In this document: piece by piece, positions 1-5,064 of the stretch
How the letters are laid out: the number at the start of each line of letters is the position of its first letter
How positions within the stretch are numbered: the stretch's first letter is position 1
Source of the DNA: Paenibacillus sp.
GTDB lineage: Bacteria; Bacillota; Bacilli; Paenibacillales; NBRC-103111
Assembly (NCBI GenBank): GCA_029239545.1
Contig: JARBUQ010000387.1
Coordinates: forward strand, 1 to 5,064
Length of the DNA: 5,064 nucleotides
Direction: 5' to 3'
Notes under the pieces: model-generated
What the model saw: only the letters and a program-made list of their open reading frames with translations
Told to the model about the DNA's origin: nothing
Database searches by the model: none
Position numbers and translations under genes: made by a program

Positions 1-1706
1 ACGGTCACTTCCATGCCATCATGCATCAGATGCAGAGCCTCGTTAACCCCTACGATAACCGGAATGCCCAGGCTGAGTCCCACAACCGCAGCGTGAGAAG
101 TAATACCGCCCATCACTGTAATAACAGCAGAGGCTTGCTCAAATGCGCGGATAGACTCTTTATCTGTTGCAACCATGACCAGGATAGCTCCAGGTGTCAT
201 CTTCTCTACCGCTTCCTCAGCGGTGCGTGCGACTACGACTTTTCCTGTGGCAGACTGGCTGCCGATCCCTTGGCCCTTGGCAATCAGCTCACCCACATGG
301 TGAACCTTCATCAGGTTAGTAGTACCTGAACGTCCTACTGGTACACCCGCTGTGATAATCACAAGATCACCCAGTCGAATTAATCCGGCTTTCATGGAAT
401 TGTCGACAGCAAGCTGGAACATCTCGTCCGTATTGCGGGCATCCTCACCCTGAATCGGAATGACGCCCCAAATCAAGCAAAGACGACGCATAACCTGCTC
501 ATTCGGAGTTACGGCCAGAATCGCCGATTTAGGCCGGTATTTGGACACCATACGAGCCGTATATCCGCTCTCCGTAGGTGTAATAATCGCTTTGGCTTCC
601 AGATCCAGAGCAGAGTTCGCTACAGACTGGCTGATCGCTTCTGTGATGGTGCGCTGTTGAGCCGAGCTCTGCTTAACGAACATCTCTCTGTAATCGAGGG
701 CATGTTCGGCACGCTCCGCAATTCGTGACATCGTCTGAACCGATTCAATCGGATATTTGCCCGCAGCGGTCTCACCGGACAGCATAATAGCGTCTGTACC
801 GTCAAAGATAGCATTGGCAACGTCACTTGCTTCAGCACGTGTTGGCCTCGGATTACGCTGCATGGAATCAAGCATCTGCGTAGCCGTAATAACTGGCTTC
901 CCTACGTAATTGCCCTTCTTGATCATATTCTTCTGCACAAGCGGCACTTCTTCTGCCGGAATCTCAACACCCAAGTCACCGCGCGCAACCATCAGGCCGT
1001 CAGACACCTCCAGAATTTCATCCAGATTAGCTACGCCCTCCTGATTCTCGATCTTCGAGATGATCTGAATATGCTGAGCATCATAACGCTCAAGCAGCTG
1101 GCGAATCTCAAGCACGTCACTCGCTTTACGTACGAATGAAGCGGCGATAAAATCGACACCCTGCTCAATTCCGAATATGATGTCGTTGGCATCCTTCTCA
1201 GTAATGCCGGGGAGTGATATTTTGACCCCAGGAACATTAACGCCTTTCTTGCTCTTAATGGTCCCCCCATTCACGATGCGGCAATCAATCTCAGTTCCGC
1301 GTATATCCACTACTGTCAAGCCGATAAGACCATCGTCAATCAGGATCGTGGATCCGATATGAAGATCATCAGGCAGCTCTTTGTACGTGATGGACAGCCT
1401 TCTGTTGTCGCCAATAATTTCTTCCGTTGTTAAGACGATCTGCTCGTCCTGAACCAGCTCATAGGAATCAGCTTGCAGCTTGCCTGTGCGAATCTCCGGA
1501 CCTTTGGTGTCCAACAGAATCGCCACGGTACAGTTCAGCTCTTTGCAGGCTTGGCGGATATTGCGGATCCGGTTGCCATGCTCTTCGAAATCACCGTGAG
1601 AAAAGTTCAAGCGAGCCACATTCATCCCGGCTGTAATCAACTGCTTCAGCATAGGAAGAGATTCACTGGATGGTCCGATGGTACATACAATTTTAGTTTT
1701 GCGCAT
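1..1706 (-). CDS. pyk: Pyruvate kinase, long bacillar form with C-terminal PEP-utiliser-like domain (3' end cut by window edge)
   Basis: Cytosolic enzyme that transfers phosphate from phosphoenolpyruvate to ADP, giving pyruvate and ATP in the last step of glycolysis. I read 568 continuous codons from ATG at 1706 to the window edge with no stop. Visible motifs are NFSHG (34-38), DTKGPEIRTG (66-75), the active-site stretch ISKIENQEG (216-224), ARGDLGVE (241-248), TATQMLDSM (274-282) and PTRAEASDVANAI (288-300). After the usual kinase body (to about 475) comes an extra domain with GGITSHAAVVG (533-543), resembling the mobile phosphohistidine domain of PEP-utilising enzymes, as in Bacillus and Geobacillus pyruvate kinases of about 585 residues. 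Only about 15-20 C-terminal residues are therefore missing. The ribosome binding site AGGAGG (1719-1724) lies 12 nt before the ATG, somewhat far. The gene follows accA after 95 nt; pfkA, expected just upstream in Bacillus, is absent. Confidence 0.97.
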   Translation of the reverse strand, partial: MRKTKIVCTIGPSSESLPMLKQLITAGMNVARLNFSHGDFEEHGNRIRNIRQACKELNCTVAILLDTKGPEIRTGKLQADSYELVQDEQIVLTTEEIIGDNRRLSITYKELPDDLHIGSTILIDDGLIGLTVVDIRGTEIDCRIVNGGTIKSKKGVNVPGVKISLPGITEKDANDIIFGIEQGVDFIAASFVRKASDVLEIRQLLERYDAQHIQIISKIENQEGVANLDEILEVSDGLMVARGDLGVEIPAEEVPLVQKNMIKKGNYVGKPVITATQMLDSMQRNPRPTRAEASDVANAIFDGTDAIMLSGETAAGKYPIESVQTMSRIAERAEHALDYREMFVKQSSAQQRTITEAISQSVANSALDLEAKAIITPTESGYTARMVSKYRPKSAILAVTPNEQVMRRLCLIWGVIPIQGEDARNTDEMFQLAVDNSMKAGLIRLGDLVIITAGVPVGRSGTTNLMKVHHVGELIAKGQGIGSQSATGKVVVARTAEEAVEKMTPGAILVMVATDKESIRAFEQASAVITVMGGITSHAAVVGLSLGIPVIVGVNEALHLMHDGMEVT

Positions 1707-1734
1707 GATTGTGATTGGCCTCCTAAATAATATC

Positions 1735-1785
1735 CCCCGCAAAGAAAACAGGACCTGTAAAGCCTGGATCCGTTTCCTTGCGGGG
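1735..1785 (-). terminator. Long stem-loop between accA and pyk; weak terminator, attenuator or mRNA processing site
   Basis: The arms begin with a perfect 8-bp match (1735-1742 with 1778-1785, CCCCGCAA/TTGCGGGG). In the minus-strand transcript the pairing continues through a G-U pair and an A/U-rich section, with one bulge and two mismatches, to about 20 pairs around a roughly 10-nt loop. It starts 16 nt after the accA stop. The sequence after the stem in the direction of transcription (GATATTATTT) is A/U-rich but not a run of U, so it is not a textbook intrinsic terminator. It lies just before the pyk ribosome binding site. The stem-loop is seen directly; its function (partial termination, RNA stability, or separate setting of pyk and accDA levels) is inference. 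Confidence 0.45.
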
Positions 1786-1801
1786 AGTTAACTGCTCTAT
1801 T

Positions 1802-2776
1802 CTATCTTTGCTCAACAAGCTCTTGCGGAAACGTGAATCTGCCCATTTTTCTAAACTTCTGATAACGGTCTTCACGCAGCTGCTCCTCGTTCATCAGCAT
1901 GAGCTGCTGCAAATGGCGCCATACAGCTTCTTTCATCGTCTGCATCTGCTGCTCAGGATTGCGATGGGCTCCGCCCTTGGGCTCGCTAATAATCTCGTCA
2001 ATTACGGCAAGTCCCATTAAATCTTCAGCCGTTATTCTCATCGCTTCGGCAGCCTTAAGAGACAACGAAGCATCCTTGAACAAAATAGTAGCCGCTCCCT
2101 CCGGAGAAATGACCGAGTAGACAGCATGCTCCATCATAAGCACTCGATTGCCGACACCAAGCGCAAGTGCGCCTCCGCTGCCGCCTTCTCCAATAACAAT
2201 GCAAATAATTGGGACACCGAAACCGGCCATCTCCATAATGCTGCGTGCTATCGCTTCCCCCGGGCCTCGCTCCTCGGCTTCTTTACCAGGATGAGCTCCC
2301 TTGGTGTCCAAGAAAGTAATAATCGGGCGTTTGAATTTGTTGGCCTGCTGCATAAGACGTAGAGCCTTGCGGAAGCCTTCCGGATGCGGACTGCCGAAGT
2401 TGCGGGCAATATTATCTTTCGTATCCTTGCCCTTCTGATGTCCGACTACAGTGACTGGAATGCCATTCAGCTTGGCAATTCCCCCCACGATAGCCATATC
2501 CTCTCCATACACACGGTCGCCATGAAGCTCTATGAAATCAGTAAAAATACTTTGAATGTAATCAAGCGTCTTGGGACGCATTGGATGTCTGGCCATCTGA
2601 AGCTTCTGAGAAGCGGTCATGCTGCCGTACATTTCTTCCTCTAGCTTGACGTACTTTTCTTCGAGCTTGGCAATCTCGTCCGAAAAGTCTATCTGCTTCT
2701 CCGAACCGAAACGGCGCAGCTCCTCGATCTTGGCCTTCAGCTCTGCCAGCGGACGTTCAAAAGGCATTTCAGCCAT
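1802..2776 (-). CDS. accA: Acetyl-CoA carboxylase carboxyltransferase subunit alpha
   Basis: Alpha half of the carboxyltransferase that moves the carboxyl group from biotinyl-AccB to acetyl-CoA, making malonyl-CoA for fatty acid synthesis. It works as an alpha2-beta2 complex with AccD in the cytosol. The 324 residues match the usual length (about 320). A charged helical N-terminus (about 8-50, FERPLAELKAKIEEL and LEEKYVKLEEEM) is followed by the crotonase-fold core, with GHQKGKDT (112-119), DTKGAHPG (157-164), ERGPGEAIAR (169-178), GEGGSGGALA (196-205), which forms an oxyanion-type glycine loop, and SPEGAATILFKD (224-235). The ATG at 2776 has AAGGGAG (2786-2792) 9 nt upstream. The start overlaps the accD stop by 8 nt (2769-2776), which suggests translational coupling and balanced subunit supply. 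The biotin carboxylase and carrier genes (accC, accB) are not in the window. The gene looks intact. Confidence 0.98.
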   Translation of the reverse strand: MAEMPFERPLAELKAKIEELRRFGSEKQIDFSDEIAKLEEKYVKLEEEMYGSMTASQKLQMARHPMRPKTLDYIQSIFTDFIELHGDRVYGEDMAIVGGIAKLNGIPVTVVGHQKGKDTKDNIARNFGSPHPEGFRKALRLMQQANKFKRPIITFLDTKGAHPGKEAEERGPGEAIARSIMEMAGFGVPIICIVIGEGGSGGALALGVGNRVLMMEHAVYSVISPEGAATILFKDASLSLKAAEAMRITAEDLMGLAVIDEIISEPKGGAHRNPEQQMQTMKEAVWRHLQQLMLMNEEQLREDRYQKFRKMGRFTFPQELVEQR

Positions 2777-3644
2777 GTACGCTTGCTCCCTTCGTTCCTT
2801 TTACCGTATGCATCTCGATCATTTTGGCCAGTGTGGCTTTCATGTCCTTACGATGGATGACTTTGTCCAATTGTCCGTGTTCCAAATTAAACTCAGCCGT
2901 CTGGAAATAATCGGGAAGCTTCTGCCGAATCGTCTGCTCCACTACCATACGACCCGCAAATCCGAATCGAACACCCGGCTCTGCAACAATGATGTCCCCT
3001 AGCATGGCAAAGCTTGCCGTTACTCCACCATATGTAGGATCGGTAATAATCGAGATGTAGAAACCTCCGCTTTCGTGAAAACGCGAAATAGCAGCGCTAG
3101 TCTTCGCCATCTGCATCAAGCTGAGAATACTTTCCTGCATTCTCGCCCCTCCCGAGGTAGAGAATATCATGAGCGGATATCCCTTCTGGATGGCGGCCTC
3201 TATAGCTCTCGTAATCTTCTCTCCTACGACTGATCCTAGTGTTCCCTGGAAAAAATCAAACGTAATGACGGCTATCACAACCGGAAAGCCGCCAATCGTT
3301 CCTTCTCCCGTTATTACGGCATCGCGAAGTCCAGTCGACTCCATCGAACGAGCCAGCTTCTCCTCATACCCCTCAAAACCTAATGGATCCTCGGATACCA
3401 TATCGCGGTCATACTCAAAAATCCGTCCATCATCCAATGTATATTCGATCCGTTCCATCACGCCAAGTCTGTGATGATAGCCGCATTCCGTGCAAACCTT
3501 GAGGTTCTTCTCCAGCTCTTTGCTGTACTGGATTTTACCGCACTTGGGGCACTTGCTCATGATGCCTTCCGGTATGTCGCGCTTTGTTTTTTCCGAGGGG
3601 ATGGTTGCGTATTTCCGTTTCTTCTGAAAAATGTCTTTTAACAC
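2769..3644 (-). CDS. accD: Acetyl-CoA carboxylase carboxyltransferase subunit beta, zinc-ribbon protein
   Basis: Beta half of the acetyl-CoA carboxylase carboxyltransferase, partner of the AccA encoded directly downstream. The 291 residues are normal for bacterial AccD (about 280-305). An N-terminal Cys4 zinc ribbon is complete: CPKC (C32, C35) and CTEC (C51, C54). The crotonase-fold core shows GSVVGEK (137-143), SGGARMQES (164-172) and PTYGGVTASFAMLGD (203-217), a conserved acetyl-CoA and biotin-site loop. The start is GTG at 3644 with a GGTGAGGTG-type ribosome binding site about 6 nt upstream; the next Met (residue 29) would leave only three residues before the first zinc cysteine and lose the usual basic N-terminal segment. 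FDFFQGTLGS (129-138) differs somewhat from the MGSMGS-type sequence I remember at this place in relatives, but nothing catalytic seems lost. The gene lies 47 nt after the 62-aa gene and overlaps accA by 8 nt, so accDA is probably one transcript. Confidence 0.98.
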   Translation of the reverse strand: MLKDIFQKKRKYATIPSEKTKRDIPEGIMSKCPKCGKIQYSKELEKNLKVCTECGYHHRLGVMERIEYTLDDGRIFEYDRDMVSEDPLGFEGYEEKLARSMESTGLRDAVITGEGTIGGFPVVIAVITFDFFQGTLGSVVGEKITRAIEAAIQKGYPLMIFSTSGGARMQESILSLMQMAKTSAAISRFHESGGFYISIITDPTYGGVTASFAMLGDIIVAEPGVRFGFAGRMVVEQTIRQKLPDYFQTAEFNLEHGQLDKVIHRKDMKATLAKMIEMHTVKGTKGASVHG

Positions 3645-3691
3645 TGCTACACCTCACCAATCCGTTATCAGACTGCGCGGTTGAACCGTAA

Positions 3692-3880
3692 TTATCCGTG
3701 TAAAATCGCATTCAACACTTCTTGAACCTCTTCCAGCTCGCCTTCAGGGACCAAAATCTCGAACTGATTCTTCGACAGGTTGATCGGACGCAATTGAACC
3801 AGGAATCCTTCATCCGTTAGCCTATGCCTTATACGTTCTGCGATCTTTGCAGTAGGAGCAATATAAATTACAGTCCACAT
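3692..3880 (-). CDS. 62-aa small protein of unknown function, alpha/beta sandwich-like
   Basis: A small cytosolic protein with no signal peptide or membrane segment. I do not recognise a defined function. The hydrophobicity pattern suggests strand-helix-strand-strand-helix: VIYIAP (4-9), a helix at about 10-25 (AKIAERIRHRLTDEG), FLVQLRPI (26-33), QFEILVP (39-45) and a helix at about 46-60 (GELEEVQEVLNAIL). This resembles small ferredoxin-like or DUF2007-like modules. The start is ATG at 3880, because an in-frame TAA lies 9 nt upstream; an AGGGAGG ribosome binding site sits about 13 nt before it, which is rather far. Its place between yutG and accD on the same strand, and its clean coding character, support a real gene, possibly in the accDA operon. 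I recall that short Paenibacillus homologues carry the automatic name glutamate decarboxylase; that cannot be right for 62 residues with no PLP-binding lysine motif. Confidence 0.82.
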   Translation of the reverse strand: MWTVIYIAPTAKIAERIRHRLTDEGFLVQLRPINLSKNQFEILVPEGELEEVQEVLNAILHG

Positions 3881-3936
3881 GGTTATTTATAAACCTCCCT
3901 GACACCCCACTCAAGCCTGTACATTGCCATAATGAT

Positions 3937-3965
3937 ATCATAACTATTGTTTTTCCCGCAACCAA
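3937..3965 (-). promoter_or_regulatory. Weak candidate sigma-A promoter upstream of the 62-aa gene and accDA
   Basis: In the 109-nt gap after yutG the minus strand has TTGGTT (3960-3965), a 17-nt spacer, and TATGAT (3937-3942). The -10 box matches consensus at 5 of 6 positions and the -35 box at 3 of 6. A transcript would start near 3930, about 50 nt before the 62-aa start codon. A 10-bp palindrome, ATGATATCAT (3932-3941), overlaps the -10 box and could be an operator or chance. The spacing is good but the -35 is poor, so this is only a suggestion that accDA can be transcribed separately from dnaE-yutG. Nothing else is seen in this gap. Confidence 0.25.
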
Positions 3966-3989
3966 ACGGATCACCCTTGTGAACAATGC

Positions 3990-4493
3990 TTACGTAACTT
4001 CCGGCTGATCTGACAAATATTCCATAACATTTTTGTTCTGATGGGCGATTCGGGCAGAGGCCGCAGCCGCCAAGCCTGCTACAAGGTCATCCAAAAAAAC
4101 ATGGATATCCGAATCGTGATTGTTCAAATCCCTAATAATTCCCATCTTCTTTTTATCCAAGTAGCCGAAGCTGGTAAGCCCGATCATCCCATATACATGT
4201 ACAATGCCAAGCGCAAGCGTCTCATCCACTCCGAACAGAGGCTCGTCATGCTCCATAATCGCCTGCAGCGGCTGCGGCAGCAGCTTGCGCTCTGCCAGCT
4301 CATCCAGGGCAATACCCGTATATAAAGTAAATTGCACCTCTCTTTTACTCAGAACAGCCAATACGCTCTCAGCACATTGCTCTTTGGTAAGTGTATCGTT
4401 ATAAGGCGTTTGCAGCGTGAGCACAATTTCTGCAATATCATTCAGGGTAACGCCGCGTTTGGCGAGCATTTGCAGAGCCAGTTCGTTCGACAT
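3990..4493 (-). CDS. yutG: YutG-type phosphatidylglycerophosphatase A-like protein
   Basis: The 167-residue protein matches the soluble PgpA-like family of Firmicutes (B. subtilis YutG). E. coli PgpA removes phosphate from phosphatidylglycerophosphate to make phosphatidylglycerol; whether YutG-type members do the same in vivo is not something the sequence settles. Family-like features are RGVTLNDIAEIVLTLQTPY (13-31), LTKEQCAESVLAVLSKREV (35-53), TGIALDELAERKLLP (59-73), the DEPLFGVDE acidic stretch (83-91), GMIGLTSFGYLDKKKMGII (102-120), and the closing motif HVFLDDLVAGLAAAASARIAH (131-151). Its LDDLVAG corresponds to the LDD-x-VAG segment at the end of E. coli PgpA. No strong membrane helix is apparent, unlike E. 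coli PgpA. The ATG at 4493 has an ideal GAGGAGG (4501-4507) 7 nt upstream. The gene sits 127 nt after dnaE and 109 nt before the 62-aa gene, next to fatty-acid genes, which suits a role in membrane lipid supply. Confidence 0.88.
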   Translation of the reverse strand: MSNELALQMLAKRGVTLNDIAEIVLTLQTPYNDTLTKEQCAESVLAVLSKREVQFTLYTGIALDELAERKLLPQPLQAIMEHDEPLFGVDETLALGIVHVYGMIGLTSFGYLDKKKMGIIRDLNNHDSDIHVFLDDLVAGLAAAASARIAHQNKNVMEYLSDQPEVT

Positions 4494-4512
4494 TCGTATT
4501 CCTCCTCAACTA

Positions 4513-4535
4513 TTACGAAGCGCGAGTCTTCGTAA
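4513..4535 (-). repeat. Perfect 8-bp stem-loop between dnaE and yutG
   Basis: TTACGAAG (4513-4520) and CTTCGTAA (4528-4535) are perfect inverted repeats around a 7-nt loop (4521-4527). On the minus-strand transcript the stem ends only 5 nt before the GAGGAGG of yutG. Neither strand has a U-run after it, so it is not a canonical intrinsic terminator. It could influence yutG translation, mark a processing site or act as an operator; the role is unknown. The rest of the 4494-4620 gap shows no gene I can support and no good promoter on the minus strand. Confidence 0.6.
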
Positions 4536-4620
4536 CGCAGCTGCATGGGCATTGCGGTGTGACAACCCGTGGTTTTACAAATGTATGCAGGAGGAATAGC
4601 AAATGTTCTTGAAATCATGT

Positions 4621-5064
4621 TTATTTGACACGAGCCGCGCCTGCGCCCATTATCGCTTCGATTGCCTGGATAAGCGGCGGAGAAGGCTTGACCCGGTATT
4701 GCTCGCCCAGTGCGAGGAGCTTCTGCTCCCGCTCGTAGAACAGCACTACCGGCATGGAGCCGTCGTGCTCGCGCAGCACGGCTTGCAGGCTGGTCAAGAT
4801 CGCGGCTGTCTCGTGGTCAGCCGCGATCTTGACGTACAGCCGCTGCGCCTTCGCAGCGGTGGGCGCGCCCGGCACGGGCGAGCTTGTCGCCGCGCGCGGC
4901 GCTGGCGGACGGGCGCCGCTTGCCGGCGCAGGCGCCGCAGCGCCTGCGGCTGCGCTCGGCGCGGGGCGCCCTGGCGGGCGCTGCGCCCCGCCCGCGCTGG
5001 CGCCGGCGCTGCGCTCGCGCGAAGCCGCTGAGCGGCGCAGCGCGCCGACTTGCCGCGCCAAATC
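4621..5064 (-). CDS. dnaE: DNA polymerase III subunit alpha, C-terminal 147 residues (5' part outside window)
   Basis: The tail of the DnaE-type replicative polymerase, ending at TAA 4621-4623. The frame stays open to the window edge, so the gene begins upstream; the TTG at 5061 is an internal Leu codon, not a start. The last ~75 residues (72-147 of the fragment) look like the final OB-like domain of Firmicute DnaE: RLYVKI (75-80), LQAVLREHDGSMPVVLFYE, and an ending of the LIQAIEAIMGAG type, which matches the usual ILGxGNV-like terminus. Before it lies a low-complexity linker (12-71) in which 55 of 60 residues are Ala (22), Pro (12), Ser (8), Gly (7) or Arg (6), probably disordered. GC in 4861-5040 is 156 of 180 bases (87%), against about half elsewhere, and the stretch is full of inverted repeats. 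The polymerase core is not visible, so the name rests on the C-terminus and on the dnaE-accDA gene order known from Bacillus. Confidence 0.85.
   Translation of the reverse strand, partial: DLARQVGALRRSAASRERSAGASAGGAQRPPGRPAPSAAAGAAAPAPASGARPPAPRAATSSPVPGAPTAAKAQRLYVKIAADHETAAILTSLQAVLREHDGSMPVVLFYEREQKLLALGEQYRVKPSPPLIQAIEAIMGAGAARVK
4793..4833. repeat. Perfect 16-bp inverted repeat inside dnaE
   Basis: The arms at 4793-4808 and 4818-4833 are exact reverse complements (GTCAAGATCGCGGCTG in the first) around a 9-nt loop (4809-4817). The structure lies wholly within the conserved OB-like domain, encoding V-K-I-A-A-D-H-E-T-A-A-I-L-T, not in the low-complexity linker. As RNA it would be a very stable hairpin about 170 nt before the dnaE stop. 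A perfect 16-bp match in coding sequence is unlikely by chance; possible origins are templated correction between the arms, insertion of a small palindromic element, or selection for RNA structure. Confidence 0.9.
4840..5043. repeat. Dense cluster of GC-rich palindromes and hairpins in the dnaE linker
   Basis: Successive perfect inverted repeats are visible: 4840-4847 with 4852-4859 (8 bp, loop CCTT); palindrome 4861-4870 (GGGCGCGCCC); 14-bp palindrome 4888-4901; 4927-4935 with 4940-4948 (9 bp, 4-nt loop); 4961-4969 with 4983-4991 (9 bp, 13-nt loop); 5006-5014 with 5035-5043 (9 bp) enclosing 5024-5029 with 5031-5036 (6 bp around one base). The 9-mer GCGCTGCGC occurs at 4978-4986 and 5006-5014, and inverted at 5035-5043. 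High GC makes short palindromes more likely by chance, but their number and the 8-9 bp arms with short loops exceed what the encoded Ala/Pro/Gly run requires. Confidence 0.75.

Noticed and set aside
1735..1785. The accA-pyk stem-loop as a riboswitch or a FapR-type lipid regulator site.
   Set aside because: It has no multi-helix riboswitch architecture and no resemblance to the FapR operator as I remember it; a simple hairpin is all that can be supported.
1778..2020. Several plus-strand frames of 60-130 codons opposite pyk, accA and accD.
   Set aside because: They lie opposite strongly conserved minus-strand genes, give low-complexity or Ser-rich products, and lack convincing ribosome binding sites; they are shadows of the real genes.
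4581..4628. A 15-codon plus-strand frame starting ATG TAT GCA GGA GGA, vaguely like small glycine-rich spore peptides.
   Set aside because: It has no ribosome binding site of its own, lacks the hydrophobic tail of that family, and runs into the dnaE stop region.
4603..5031. A 142-codon plus-strand open frame opposite dnaE, with an AGGAGG (4589-4594) 8 nt before its ATG.
   Set aside because: It is in exact codon register with dnaE on the other strand, where antisense stops need TTA, CTA or TCA sense codons, which are rare in such GC-rich sequence. Its product is an Arg/Ala/Gly run with no recognisable domain, and the conserved DnaE tail accounts for the DNA. The good ribosome binding site is probably chance.
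4840..5043. The palindrome cluster as a CRISPR array or an integron/attachment site.
   Set aside because: There are no regularly spaced identical repeats with unique spacers, no neighbouring cas or integrase gene, and the reading frame of dnaE runs straight through it.

Overview
The window carries six genes, all read from the minus strand. In transcription order, from high to low coordinates, they are: the 3' end of dnaE (replicative DNA polymerase III alpha), a yutG-type phosphatidylglycerophosphatase A-like gene, a 62-codon conserved-looking small gene, accD and accA (both halves of the acetyl-CoA carboxylase carboxyltransferase), and pyk (pyruvate kinase, lacking only its last residues at the window edge). 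No RNA gene, transposon, CRISPR array or phage gene is visible.

The organism is most likely a spore-forming Firmicute of the Paenibacillus group. The dnaE-accD-accA-pyk neighbourhood is that of Bacillus subtilis and relatives. The pyruvate kinase has the long bacillar form with the extra C-terminal PEP-utiliser-like domain, AccD has the Cys4 zinc ribbon, and ribosome binding sites are strong (AGGAGG or GAGGAGG). Base composition is about half GC, except in the dnaE tail. The genus-level call is inference from gene order and protein resemblance.

Layout: 4621-5064 dnaE C-terminus, with a very GC-rich Ala/Pro/Gly/Ser/Arg linker leading into the final OB-like domain; 4494-4620 gap with a perfect 8-bp stem-loop just before the yutG ribosome binding site; 3990-4493 yutG; 3881-3989 gap with a weak promoter candidate; 3692-3880 the 62-aa gene; 2769-3644 accD; 1802-2776 accA, overlapping accD by 8 nt; 1707-1801 gap filled by a long stem-loop; 1-1706 pyk. 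No stretch over 300 bases lacks a gene.

Functionally, pyk makes pyruvate at the end of glycolysis, AccD/AccA commit acetyl-CoA to malonyl-CoA for fatty acids, and the YutG-like protein may act on phosphatidylglycerophosphate, so the cluster runs from carbon supply to membrane lipid. Two things depart from expectation. The pfkA gene that lies between accA and pyk in B. subtilis is absent here. The dnaE 3' end is packed with perfect inverted repeats, including a 16-bp stem inside the coding sequence. I found no convincing new multi-gene system; the dnaE hairpin-dense linker is the most unusual signal.
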